From assembly GCF_000003605.2 (NCBI RefSeq), contig NW_003122418.1:50597-114596 (forward strand): DNA of 64,000 nucleotides. The letters run 5' to 3'. Below the pieces are notes generated by a model that did not search any database, was not told the origin of the DNA, and worked only from the letters and a program-made list of their open reading frames with translations. The position numbers and the translations under genes are program-made. This DNA comes from Saccoglossus kowalevskii. Its lineage: Eukaryota; Hemichordata; Enteropneusta; Harrimaniidae. Below are positions 36,601 through 47,946 of the stretch, one piece after another (positions within the stretch are counted from its first letter, which is position 1; each line of letters begins with the position of its first letter).

Positions 36601-39600
36601 GGGGTGTTCTGACATTTTTATCAAAAATATTTTTTTAATGAATAAAACTTTCTATCTTAAGAACATTTACCCAACATAAAAATAAAACCTGCCTTGGTTT
36701 TGTTTGTGTATGTCAGTAGATTGGTGGTGAGTATTCATAAGCATTGGACTAGATCGCCTAACCTGTTTATGGATGGATGCAAGACCACACAGCCATCATC
36801 AACAACAGGAACAAACACAATAGAGAATCAATTGAAAACGGTATTTGACAAGTGGCACGTTTTGCTATTCCTTACAGCACGGCCTTGTCTGAGACAGTAC
36901 AACACTGGCACCAACATTCTACAAGCATGATATTTAGCTAGTCACACGAGCTAGGTTATTTCACCCGGGTTGTGCAAATGATCATTTGGCTGGTGAAAAC
37001 AATTTAGCGCTTGTAAACCTGATGGGAAATGTTGGGTTAAGAAGGCGTTAACTTGAATGACTCACCAATCTGGCAAACTCAATTTATCCATTTCCTGTTT
37101 TACATTATATCTGATGAACCTAAGAATTCAATTTCTTGTACATTTCTGTCAGGGACTAATCTGACATTACATTGTTGCCTTGCATGTCAGCCCTCCATTT
37201 TTTCATCATGATTATAGTTTTCAGACACTCGAATATTATATCATCTGGTATTAGCTAACAATGCTGATAACAAGATTTTAATAAACAATAATTTTGCATT
37301 CAAATCAATTTAGCACGTTTTGTATGAAAACTGACTCCATGTAAAAACACAACTATATTTTGACCGTAATTCAGGATGGGTTGAATGGCAAAGCAATGAA
37401 TGTGTTTTGACAACAAGACATCTGTGACACCAAAGTGACAAATCCAAGCTGATAGCACTAATCCTACGTACATATATATAAAGCTTAAAGTGCTAGAACA
37501 CAGGTGAGCACACAAACCTCATTGAAAACAGGTCTTCTCAAACAAAATAAAATCACAGGAAACAACATTTTTACAAGGACTAATAATTTTCCATTTCTAT
37601 CCTCCAGTTACAATATACAACATTGAATAACTTGTAGAATTCTAGAGATCTAACAATCTCTCAGATAAAAAAATCTAAATATATTTTCGTTTACACAGTA
37701 AATATATACTTCACTAAAAATTAAGGCTTTTGCACACCAAAAAAAAGGGCAAAATTTATTCTTTACATATCTTTTGTATTCTTACTTGGAGGTAAATTTG
37801 TGCAACTCAATCCAAGTCTGACTAATACCCGGGGTTAAAATGAGAAGCAAACACACCATTTACATGATAAACGGTATGCATTCTATCATTTACCATATGG
37901 ACCACTATTTAAATACCCAACTATCAACAAGGAGGCTTACAAAATTATGCAAAAGATAAAAAATACCCTGCAGCAAATTTGCTATCAAGAACACCATCAG
38001 GAAACGGGATCAACTTCATTTTATGTACAAGAAGACGCTATTTTATCCGTAATATAGGAAACAATTTCAGGTCTAGTACTGGTTTTAAAAGTACTGGTAA
38101 CGTGTTTGCAAGATACTCACTGTAATCATAAAAAAAAAATGATTTTAACACAACAGATAAAAACATGTAGAACACTACTAGAAATATTGTATTTTTTCAA
38201 TAAATTCATTCCTTGTCACACTATTTCATTGTGATGGGAAACCAAGTTACACCATTAGCATGAAAACAGTTTGCCAACCCAGTAATAAATGTACAATTGA
38301 ATTTACAAGTTAGCTACATCGGCGTTCATTTAATTTTACATTCAAATAGTCAAGGGACTAAGTAACACAAACCAGATATAATGTCTCCAGTGACACTGCC
38401 TTGAAATGCGTACATATTAAAGAGTATCTGACTGTGAACTCATGGAAACTGGTATAGGTGTTCATGTTTTTATTTGGGCTGTGAAGAAGTAAAATCTCGC
38501 TTTATCAAGCATAAATTGTGCACTCAATACAATGCTAACATGTTTCCTGTATGTCAGTAACATGCACTAATGTCTACGACTCGTAGAACATAAATACAAT
38601 TGTTATCATGTGCCACAAATAGAAGCGATACAGTAGACATTTCTAATAATGTGCATTAATGTAGGATAGCCTGTCAGAAAATCTGACCTACACTGTGCCT
38701 ATCACTGACCCCATTTTCCCAATAACTATGCCTATTTTCCTATCCATTTCACAAGCCTGATGAAAACTGATAAGAACATATCCACAAATGACAAACATCT
38801 AACATAATCACTTCATCTATCCCAACGTTTTCATTGAGATGCATCTCCTTGACTTATCTGATGAAAAATCCTAATGTCAATCACTTTGGCGGAATATTGG
38901 AATACTAGCAGCTACATCATTTGGAATTCATATAGAGTACTGGTAAGTAGCTTTCACACTCAAAGACGTTCACTCAAACTGACAAAGATAAACCAATTAA
39001 ATGTACAACAAGATGATATCTTCTATAACCAATCAACACGCAGTTCTCATCACTCATTCTGATTCCCATTTCAAAATCAAAGCACTACATTTTTACTGAG
39101 GACATAGTAATGCCTGTATTTCCATCTATTTAAAGGCAGAATTACTCTCAAAGGGAAAACAGCCTTCCTCCTAAATGTACACAGGAAATGTATTCTTAAA
39201 ACTCCTGAAAACAAAGACACAAAGCCAACCTAAATGAAGCCCTTGGAGGCAAGTGTAACACAAAGCACCTTGATAGAAGGTCGATCAGGACAAACAATAA
39301 AACAGAATACAGATACCACTAAAGTTGCATCATTTTGATTTTCTTATTTCTATATCTTCATTAAAATATGGCAGTTTGTCAAACAAATTTTGACGTTATT
39401 TTCAATAAATGCATGGGCATTTACATAACTAATTCTTTTCATCATATTGATTGGATTATTGCAGTGTAATTGATTTTCTTTTTTACGTTTCATAGTTTTC
39501 CTGCTTTGTTATCCACAAAATATTGTTGAATTGATAATTCTTTAAAAAACTAAAAATATAAAAGTGCACCCATACTAAAAGACCTAAAATCAATAATCAA

Positions 39601-42600
39601 TCTGATATATAATATTTTGTTCACCGCATTAACCATATGGAGAATGTTTATCTATGATGAAGAAAACTTTAACACAGGTTACCATGACAGCACCAATGCT
39701 AAAAAGAATTCGGTTGTCTAGAAATGTCACAAAGCAACTAAATCTGAAATAATTTTTACCACAATCATTGTCAATTAAATTTTTTTGTTGTAATTGAAAT
39801 TGGGACAAAATTATAAGCAGTTTGACATAGCATAGGATGCCAGTAAACAGCCACACACTTAAATATCGAGTCCCGGTTACACTTCTCTTGTTTTTAATTA
39901 AAGGAATGTTCTGCTCTGTACTGAATTAAATGGTGGAAAATTGCCATTAGGATTCCGCTAGTACAGGTTATAAAGTTGTCACATCAACACCCTATTATCC
40001 ATCACTTTGCATTTCTTTGAGCACAAATCATCCGGAAACTTTACAACTTGTTATAAAATACAGTGAATATACAATCCACAATTTTAATTTTTTTTTTATT
40101 TTAAACTTGTATAAATCATGGGAGTTGTGAATAAAAGTTGACCTTGTGTCGGGGTTGATCCATGTTATATATATATAAACTCAAACCTATAGGCACCTCA
40201 TAGCATAAACAGTGAAGAAAGCTGATACAATTATTGGCATGCAAATGTACAATGTCTTGATTACCACGATATACTTAATGAGTACACCAGTCTAGCAACA
40301 CCGCTCAGTAAAACCTCAGTACATGAGCAGTAGTGCAATGGGTCAGCCAGTCAAACCACCCCAGCAAAGAATTCTGGGACATTTGCCAAATGAGCGATTG
40401 GTTTGATCACATGTTTAGCCTGCTCTAAATCTTACTGACAACTTTAAGTGTGCAATGCTGAGATGAATAGAGGGCTACATTCACACAGATTGCCCTGTCC
40501 ACTCACAAATGCAGTTGTGGTACTGCTTGAAAACCTTTCGATTGCCGACAATAAATATGCTAATGAATCACCCTATTGTGGGCCTCACAAACAGCCGAAG
40601 CTGAGCAGATAATTTGCATGTATAGTGGCTATGGCGGGTATACATGTTTACAGCAAACATCACATAGCATTGATACTCTACACCAAGTACGCTGTGGCCT
40701 GACATGGATCACTGCTAGTACAACTTTACATGGGCTGACAGACCAATTTGTAATCACAGTTTTTTTTACACAGATACTATGATGGTGAATCTGTGAGATT
40801 GACTCGTTTGTTTATTGATGTTCGGATCCCAGTACAAAGTAGAAATAAGAACACAAATTATGACTATTATTGTGTTAAAAGGTACATAGATTGACCTCAA
40901 AACACAGGCTGCAGTGCTAAACACAGTCTTCAGGACTCCACTTAAGATACACAATGTAACTGAATATCCGAGCACTCCCCAACTACTAGTTTCCAGGGGG
41001 GAGAAGTCTTCATGCCCAAAACAAATTGTCCAATGGTATACAAGTCTAGTCTAGTCTATCGCCCCTCTGCTGATAGTAGAGTGGTTTGATTTATATTCTT
41101 ATTGACACCTTATGGTGGTAACTGTGCAACAGTTCAAACAGTTTTAACTGTGAAATATACCTCAGACACCAACACCTGTGAAAAGGTCATAATCTCACCT
41201 GAAACAAACTGACCTAGTACTCTAGCATCATTTATCATTGCTGAGCAAATATTACATCCTAAAATCCTAAATTTTTGGGGGCTTCAGATCCACCTTGCAA
41301 GTTGTTAATAACTTTCGACAACATTGCCAAGAAATGTAATCTTATTAGAAATTACCAATGTTGACACTTCACACCTGGTGAAAATCCTTAAACTAACTTT
41401 GTCTCCTCTATATTGGTAATCACTATGGTAACATATGCCAGTTGTGCAATTGTGTCGGTTGTTTTTCATCTTAAGTCAATCCATTGGAGTGGTCTGACCC
41501 CACTTGATGCATAGAACAGATTTTGACTTTAATATTACAGATTTTAAATTGTGCCGTTGTTGGAATATGTGATGATGCATTACATGGCAGCACAAGAATG
41601 CCTACACTTTGGGGGCTTGTGTGTTTTATTCTCATCCAAATGCAGGATTTGTCTCAAATACTGTAAAACAAATATGAGATTTCAGATTAAATAACGTCTG
41701 AGAATTTCTCATAAAAGAATTTTAGCTAAATGTTGCTAAATTTCTAAAACTATTTCCGAGTCCAATCAAGCTTTTTCTACGGCTAAATGACCAGAAAATA
41801 GAGAATAAAAAACAGTACAAAGTTATAGGAACTTCTACTTTGCTTAAATCAACCTGTGGAAAATATGACAGAGTGGGACAAAGCACTGAACAAGCTCACC
41901 CTGATCAACACAGTGTATTGTGGGCAAAGTATGTCAATTACGCTGAAAACTGGGCTATCAATGCAACAACAACAATATCCTCCTATATGCCTCAACTGTT
42001 TCCAATGGAGGAGGGCACAAAGTCTACAGAACGCTTTATAGTGATATGGCACAACCAAACATGTCAATTATTGATGGAAATAAAGATAACGCAAACTACC
42101 TTCATCATGTTAAACAATTAAGTTTTCACCTGGTATGCTAAGCAAGTGAATCTGGCAGCAGTTAACACAGGTCATTACTAAATGGACACCATGCATAACT
42201 ATGACGTTCCTTTTTTTAATTCAGTACAGCTAAAGTTTTGGAGGAAAAAAATATTGCAGTAAGAGACCTGTTTCAGTGTCGAGTTTCAATTTTAATTAAA
42301 TTTGCTCAGGCAAATAGTCAGGGAACAAAGACAGGTGAATTGAATATGTAAATTTGGAGTAGAACGTGACGGTAAGAAAAGAGGTGGTCACGATCTGAGT
42401 TTTTGACAGCTCACCAACTGCAAATGAAACTGAGCCAATGAGACAAAAGTATGGGTTTCAACGGAGAGTTGATCAGGCCCACAGATATTGGGCTGTGTTT
42501 AAAAAGCTGCCATCAGGTGAAAGCAGCTTATTTGTACCGCAAACAGCAAACCCAGTTGGGAAAAACGGAGCTCAGTCAACATTTCATATGATAAAACACT

Positions 42601-45600
42601 TGACAATTACAATGGAATTGCAGAGCTAGGAGTGAATGCAACCAAATACTGTACGTGACAAAATTCACAATAATCCTGCTTTTTATAACATAGGCAATGC
42701 TTTTTATATAACACAAGACAACACGACATGTGCTTTGCCACCGACACTAGATTTACATTGATGAATACTTGTACCATCATTATTCACCATTACCGATATT
42801 GGAACAACAACTTTTATAAGAATGTTCAAGAAAAGATGGATAGTGTCGGCTGCCTGTTTTACACATGGCAATCAAATACCATAATCACTGAAGTGAAATG
42901 AAACGGTAACAACCAATGGATACAATAGTCCAATGGACAGAGTACAGTGTATAACAGACTGGGATCATTACTGCAACTCAGACAATATTCCCTGTACATT
43001 TAGTCACCTTGACAGCAGTGTTGAAAATTTACAGACAAAAAGTTAAATAAAAAAAAATACCCAAGAAAAATTTAAGTGAATTAAATTTATGATTGTTTTA
43101 TATAATAAAGGTAGAAAATATGAAGGAATTCAACAACAGTCAAAATACCAATTCAGTTTCATGGCATGATATGTTATTTTTATAAACAAAGAGTACAGTA
43201 CATATTATCTGTGATCCAATGTATTTTTTCAAACATCTCTGGAGAAAGAAACCTGCCTCACGGCAACTGGAATTCCAATATCAGACACAGTATCATCATG
43301 ACATGAACATAGATAGCGACAAGGAATGCCCATTTTGACAAGTCTACGACCAAACAAACTACTAGTTTTTAAAAGAAATGGCAACACAAATTAAAGAGAA
43401 ATTACATAGAAGTCTCATGGGTGGTATTGTGCATCCTAATTAGTGCCTTTTTAGCAAACTATGATGACCCCTAGGGATATCAATTACAATAGACTCATAT
43501 AACACCAGATAAGAACAACTATCCAATATCATACTTTGATCTACAGAATGACAACATGCAAACCTTCAATCCACTCACCAAACCGCAGAACAAAATTCCC
43601 AACATCAAGTTGAAACCAAGTAAAAGACTACACTCAGCTACATCATGGCCCATTGCCTGTATAGAACATGGCTGCGGCTACACCCACACAATGCATTTGT
43701 TAGAGATTTCAATAGGACTATAATAACACTGATTTAACCTCATCATACATGAACCAACCGGACATATTCATGTAGACCCCCTCCCTCTCTCCCACACCTG
43801 CCAATTACAATAATACCTTTAACTCTGCATTTCATTTTAACTCAGACTAGAACCAAAACTTCACATTTTTTTGTTGTCATCTTCATATTTTAGTACTTGA
43901 CTGCTAAAAGAAGTTACCAAACCAGTAAGATCTTTTTAACAAAGCTATTTAGTACACGTGCATTAATTCCTTGAAACAGAGTGGTCTACCTATAGTTCTT
44001 TTTATGTTTTGTAATAGCGATATTTTGACCTCTGCATGGGAAACACTTTTACATCATGCTGTGTTGTGCATCAAATTGAGGCGGTGCAATCAAAGATTAT
44101 TATTTTTAGGATAGTGTGTTTTTAGATTTAATATAAAATTGGAGAAATTCAAAGGTTGTGTTTTTATTGTAAGGCTGAAATCTCATGAACTTAGTATACA
44201 TGCAAGGTACTTGCTCATGTAAAATATTTGAAAGCACCTGATTTGGTGGCGATGTTATGAATATTCATCCAATTTCTCAGGTCTGCTATTAAGAAGTTAA
44301 CCAGAAAATAATTGAAAAGTGGTAAAAAAAACAATTAGTTCATTTCATAGAAATTTTCACATGGTTTTCATGGTATTCTGGTATATTTAAAAAAGGTCCT
44401 GATTTAAATTGACAAACTGAGAATATACTATGTATGGTCTTTAGTACCGCTGAAAACACAAGTATTGATGTAACATTTGAAATGCATCTTTTCTTGTTAA
44501 ACATATCAGCTTAAAATATTACTATTAAATATAATAACAATTCATACTGACAAAAATCACATCTTACTCTTATAAAACTGTTACCACAAATGTACAATAA
44601 ATCAAATCATATATTATACTTCAAAGAGTAAATTAAAAAAAAATATGAAATTAAGTTTTAGAAATTGATAATAAATTTGGAGTGGTATTTTCTATCTTGC
44701 TAAAAATAATTCCATGTGTATAATGTACATTTCGTTACTTAGCTAATCTGTTAAATTCGAGAGATAATCGCTTGTCAGGTGCGAAATATCGTGGCATATG
44801 GAATAGGCTTTTATTAAAACGTGCAAATCAAACTAATACCATAACAGCAGTGACATGATACATGCTGTCATAGCAACCACATATTAGCAGTCACTGTAAT
44901 GTGACAAAGCTAAAATTTTAATTACAAAACTAAGTGAGAAAGAAAAAAAATGTGTTGACCTGATTAATCAAACTCATTCCAGGACATGTACTTATTTTAA
45001 GTTAAAGCCCAGAAAATATTATTTGCGCAGTTTTCATAATTGCTGCTGGTCTATTACAAATACAACACACTGTCTTTTTTTGGGGGGGCATACAATGTTG
45101 TTGCTGTATTTTAGAGAGACAGGCCTATACTGACAATTTAACAGTCTACTATCAGCTTTTATCTATACTTATGCATACCCAATTGGACTCCTAATAAAAC
45201 TGATTCCTTATCAGTAGTATCCTGTCAACACCAATTGCTGGTATAAAGTACAAACAAACTGAAATTTGAGAAAAGGCAGTTATGTGATTTAATTACCACA
45301 GATTAATTAGTGAACAAATGCAGACTCAATTTTAGAATACAATCTGGATGATTGAATTGTAATCTTCAAAATTAAAATTTGTTTAAAAGTTCCTTATCAG
45401 TTCAATATACTGCATATGAACAGGACAAAGAGTGTACAGTCAATACAACAGGGCAGAAGAAAACAATTCAATGCTAAACAGACCAAAGCAGACAATTTAA
45501 AGAAAGAATTTACAGAAAATAGCTAAAATTTTTAATTAGAATTTAAGAAAATGTTACATCTAGATGAGAGTTCAGTTTGGTCACTGTTAAAACATTTTGG

Positions 45601-47946
45601 CTTTTGTGTTGACCAGGAAGAGATGTAGTATTAAGTCAGGGTAAGAATGTACAGACATGAATTAACAGTCGTATTTTCACACTTCCCCTCAATGCCTTAT
45701 TTATGGCCAATTCAGTGGAAAACAGATGAGTAACAAAAGATGGGAACACGCGCTCATTGTGCAACGAATGACAACATATCTACCATTCTTTTACAACTGG
45801 AAACATTGTGAATGCATTACTATGGACGTGTATGTGGCTCTTTATAGCTTTTATCCCACTGCATCAATTTTCACACTATTCAATTGTATGCTTTCTTTTA
45901 TGTTACTTGAATTTTTTTATCACTTAAAAGCTTGTGTTTGCTTTTTACATGGCTTTAGATTTCTAGCCTCGACTACCCCCGCTGTCAAAACAGACCTACT
46001 CAATGCTACTGAGCATCCAAACTAAATATTAATAGCTTAGCCATTTTTATTTAAAAACTAAAAACTAAACCAAGTTGTTGTATCTGTAGTTGTAGGAAAC
46101 TTGACAGTAATGATTTGTGACAAGTAGAATAAGTGATAGCTTAGAAGTTGCTTACATTTACGTTATGATCGTTTTAAAGATATGTCATAATGTCTAGTTT
46201 TGGAATCATCTAACCGCTATTGGTTTCACATATCTATAATTGGCACATGAGGATCAAAAATAAAATCTCAATTTAAAAAAAAAATTGCTTTTATGAATAT
46301 GGTCTAATTTTGAATAAATGAGGTTTATTATTTGACTGTTAGGCATAAGATATTAGTCTGTCTTCTGATAGATTAGTCTGGGGTAGTGAAAGCTGTCTTG
46401 AAGCTCCGATAACCACACTCCAACCACAAATAGAACATACTCAGATTACAGCTACAAATGTCTCCCTGAACAGAAATACAGCAGCAAAGTTTAGGGACTG
46501 ACACAATGCAAGATAGTGTTTGGGCTGATCATGAGAGTCATTGTAAAGGGGCGCCTTGGAATCCACTCTGTAACCAGGTGCAGTGAAGGCAGTGTATAAG
46601 AGCCGAACTTGAAATGTATACTTTTATTAGTTTTCTCCATCACTAAATGAAGATGTTGGGTACGGTACTTACAATTGCCTCAGGTTCACTAGGCCATCAA
46701 AGGCATCATGTGGCAACGACTGGATGTAATTTGATTGTAGATCCCTGCAAAGGTAACAATAATGAAAATCATTGATCTGCATTTAAATATTATGAAAATA
46801 CAAATTGTGATCATCAAAATTTAACTATGTGTTCACCTTGTACTATCCATTTTGGTAGGTAACATTGAAAGCATTCCAATTCGAAGTTGGAGGTAAAACT
46901 GAACAATTCAACTTTATGAGCAGAAGTTAACACCAGCGTATTGATAATGGTGCGAAATATTAATTAAACTTCAATAACCCAAACAATGTGGCTCTATTGA
47001 AGAAAGCTCTAATTATTTCAGAGGTGACGATCGCATTCATTTTACGCATACCACGACCCCGGAAGACGATTCATACGTGATGACACTTTGAACAGTTTTT
47101 TCAATCAAGTCGTAAAATAAGGTAGAAATATGACAGAAACCGACAAAAGGTGAGACTTGCTACGGAAATGAGATGGGCGACAAAGACGGTTCAGGCTTTT
47201 TCCGCCAACGAGCGCTCATTTCCCGTTGAAGGAGATCTACTGTGAGGCGCTGGTCTGATCGACCCTAGGAAAGAATGACGAAAAGTTTGCTAAGCCACTA
47301 CGCAGTGTTTTCGTACATTGTTACCCACTAATAGAAACAAGTGTACGTGTATATTCATGAAATAGAGCCACACATCAGAATTCCGAGACAAAATGTAGAA
47401 TTGCGACCGTGGTCATTAATGGATTGAACTGTCAAGGTCCCTTTGTAAGGCAATGGTAGTAAACATGGGCAACCATACTCGACTGATTAATATGCAAACT
47501 CTACAATAACACCGAAAACTGTCACTGAGATCTCGCAATCTGAAATGCCGAAACACAAACTAAGTTGAATTTTATACACGTAGATATACTGCAAGTTGAC
47601 AGTTATAGACAATTCAAGTGACCCGGTACGGGAAATGCCTTAATTATTTGAATGAAATGCCGTAAGTTTCGGCGATTGTCGAACGGCGATGGTGAATCAT
47701 TTAGACTGAGTACACACGTACACTACACTACATAGGCAGATCGATTGACCTGGTAACTTACAGAAATTCTGTCCATGTAGGAATCTCTTTGGGCATTTCA
47801 GTCAGATGCTTGTTACTGCAGTCCACCAATGGACCAAGACAGGAACAGTTCGATGGACACATACTTCGCTGAGCATTACATCCAGGACACAGAACCACCC
47901 CAGAAATAACAAAAGCCGCATAGAAATATAACAACACCGCCGCCAT
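21373..47946 (-). CDS. LRIG: LRIG family transmembrane protein, complete, 18 coding exons
   Basis: Joining 18 exons gives 3567 nt, 1188 codons plus stop, against about 1065-1120 residues in vertebrate LRIG1-3. Order: signal peptide (1-25), LRRNT (about 26-60), 16 LRRs (about 61-445), LRRCT with CDC (about 450-502), Ig1 (503-609), Ig2 (610-703), Ig3 (704-795), transmembrane helix (about 818-840), then a ~348-residue Ser/Pro/His-rich tail. Diagnostic LRIG stretches are the long LRR with [12 protein letters not shown], the Ig2 stretch [19 protein letters not shown], and the juxtamembrane [34 protein letters not shown] proteins act at the plasma membrane, restraining receptor tyrosine kinases (LRIG1) or promoting BMP signalling. 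Every exon junction keeps phase: phase 2 through the LRR exons, then phase 1. The start ATG (47944-47946) has A at -3 and G at +4. Whether it is pre-duplicate LRIG or a paralogue is not decided. Confidence 0.95.
21873..22319 (-). CDS. LRIG: LRIG exon 17: cytoplasmic tail
   Basis: 447 nt, phase 1-1, Pro/His/Met-rich, with [20 protein letters not shown] near its end. The donor AAG|gtcagt is chosen because it joins in phase to exon 18. Without splicing the frame continues for 10 more codons to a stop at 21841-21843. Confidence 0.85.
22861..23046 (-). CDS. LRIG: LRIG exon 16: cytoplasmic tail
   Basis: 186 nt, phase 1-1. It includes [14 protein letters not shown], an acidic Ser cluster that could be a CK2-type phosphorylation site (inference). 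Acceptor taacttttcag, donor CAG|gtaaat. Confidence 0.88.
23437..23562 (-). CDS. LRIG: LRIG exon 15: juxtamembrane tail
   Basis: 126 nt, phase 1-1. [20 protein letters not shown] corresponds to the conserved DET..PP..PS..SSQGTL stretch just inside the membrane in LRIG proteins. Confidence 0.9.
23740..24192 (-). CDS. LRIG: LRIG exon 14: Ig3 and transmembrane helix
   Basis: 453 nt, phase 1-1. Ig3 cysteines are in [20 protein letters not shown] and [15 protein letters not shown] linker is followed by the helix [20 protein letters not shown] and the stop-transfer [10 protein letters not shown]. The frame runs on into the intron past the donor (ACAG|gtaaag), which is not coding. Confidence 0.95.
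24326..24607 (-). CDS. LRIG: LRIG exon 13: Ig2
   Basis: 282 nt, phase 1-1, one complete Ig domain: [20 protein letters not shown], then [13 protein letters not shown], then [20 protein letters not shown]. This is the most conserved domain and the strongest single piece of evidence for LRIG. Confidence 0.96.
24677..26142 (-). mobile_element. Complete 1466-bp TIR DNA transposon in LRIG intron 12
   Basis: The ends CCGTTAAAATCCTATTATAA and, reverse-complemented from the other side, CCGTTAAAATCATATTATAA are inverted repeats of about 25 bp flanked by TA on both sides, as in Tc1/mariner-type insertions. The module GTGCGGTTTATATTA recurs near both ends (about 24751, 25811, 26094 and 26117). No transposase frame is seen, so it is non-autonomous. 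It makes up 1466 of the 1764 bases of this intron. Orientation is given relative to the copy at 1-613. Confidence 0.85.
25827..26034 (+). mobile_element. 208-bp TIR element nested in the larger transposon
   Basis: CTGTGGAATACTTTATTTTC at the left mirrors CTGTAGAATACTTTATTTTC from the right, with TA duplicated at 25825-25826 and 26035-26036. Related copies lie at 49382-49581 and 63710-63917. It interrupts the GTGCGGTTACTAATA module of the host transposon, so it inserted later. Confidence 0.85.
26372..26555 (-). CDS. LRIG: LRIG exon 12: Ig1, second half
   Basis: 184 nt, phase 0 in and 1 out. [16 protein letters not shown] carries the Ig1 F-strand cysteine and the NHFG..YS.KA motif of LRIGs. 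Confidence 0.93.
26740..26876 (-). CDS. LRIG: LRIG exon 11: Ig1, first half
   Basis: 137 nt, phase 1 in and 0 out. It holds the B-strand cysteine in [20 protein letters not shown] and the C-strand Trp. Donor AAG|gtttgt is the weakest of the gene but joins in frame with exon 12. Confidence 0.9.
27053..27216 (-). CDS. LRIG: LRIG exon 10: LRR C-terminal cap
   Basis: 164 nt, phase 2 in and 1 out. [20 protein letters not shown], then [20 protein letters not shown] and FIC form the four-cysteine LRRCT domain. Donor G|gtgagt. Confidence 0.95.
27496..27567 (-). CDS. LRIG: LRIG exon 9: last LRR
   Basis: 72 nt, phase 2-2, [16 protein letters not shown].. Acceptor tatgtctctgtag, donor gtaag. Confidence 0.93.
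27971..28123 (-). CDS. LRIG: LRIG exon 8: two LRRs including the long diagnostic one
   Basis: 153 nt, phase 2-2. The first repeat, [20 protein letters not shown], has the three-residue insertion characteristic of LRIG proteins. The second begins [11 protein letters not shown]. Confidence 0.95.
28257..28688 (-). CDS. LRIG: LRIG exon 7: six LRRs
   Basis: 432 nt, exactly six 24-residue repeats, phase 2-2, from [15 protein letters not shown] to [12 protein letters not shown]. It is the only large LRR exon and probably reflects loss of several introns. [15 protein letters not shown] matches the Cys-bearing repeat known in LRIGs. Confidence 0.95.
28893..29033 (-). CDS. LRIG: LRIG exon 6: two LRRs
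   Basis: 141 nt, phase 2-2. Repeats begin [11 protein letters not shown] and [11 protein letters not shown]. The acceptor is preceded by a run of 21 T (29042-29062 on the plus strand as A), then CTTCGCAG. Confidence 0.93.
29490..29627 (-). CDS. LRIG: LRIG exon 5: two LRRs
   Basis: 138 nt, phase 2-2. Repeats begin [11 protein letters not shown] and [11 protein letters not shown]. Acceptor aatctttgcag, donor gtaagt. Confidence 0.93.
29628..34474 (-). other. LRIG intron 4
   Basis: 4.8 kb, AT-rich and CpG-poor. It contains homopolymer runs (G11 at 31251-31261, G21 at 33959-33979, T16 near 32641) and a GTTGCTATGGAGAC partial X-box near 34359. No coding segment with LRIG-compatible phase or other gene was recognised. 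Confidence 0.6.
33959..33979. repeat. Homopolymer G21
   Basis: Longest of several G runs in the window (others: 31251-31261, 36591-36604, 63035-63048). On the LRIG transcript this reads as a C tract. Confidence 0.9.
34475..34549 (-). CDS. LRIG: LRIG exon 4: one LRR
   Basis: 75 nt, phase 2-2, [20 protein letters not shown].. The IPNFGG stretch lacks the usual AF.GL and matches the irregular second LRR of vertebrate LRIGs (..AVPSLG..), which anchors the alignment of the repeat array. Confidence 0.92.
34864..34935 (-). CDS. LRIG: LRIG exon 3: one LRR
   Basis: 72 nt, phase 2-2, [16 protein letters not shown].. Acceptor atttcttgcag, donor gtaagt. Confidence 0.93.
34936..46672 (-). other. LRIG intron 2, 11.7 kb
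   Basis: The largest intron of the gene, strongly CpG-depleted: 44461-44700 contains no CpG at all. A palindromic RFX-like site GGTTGCTAGGCAACC lies at 35096-35110. I found no exon, RNA gene or recognisable mobile element, though scattered degenerate repeats are likely. Confidence 0.6.
35096..35110. promoter_or_regulatory. RFX X-box-like palindrome
   Basis: GGTTGCTAGGCAACC: half sites GTTGCT and GGCAAC separated by one base, a near-match to the RFX consensus. It sits 160 bp inside intron 2, close to exon 3. Confidence 0.3.
46673..46744 (-). CDS. LRIG: LRIG exon 2: one LRR
   Basis: 72 nt, phase 2-2, [16 protein letters not shown].. Flanked by cctttgcag and gtaagt. It is isolated by a 0.9-kb intron and an 11.7-kb intron. 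The count of LRRs exceeds the vertebrate number by one and the surplus maps to exon 2 or 3. Confidence 0.93.
47762..47946 (-). CDS. LRIG: LRIG exon 1: signal peptide and LRRNT
   Basis: [19 protein letters not shown] is a typical signal peptide with a likely cut after [22 protein letters not shown] gives the four-cysteine LRR N-terminal cap. The donor is TTTCT|gtaagt, leaving phase 2 inside a Leu codon. Confidence 0.95.
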
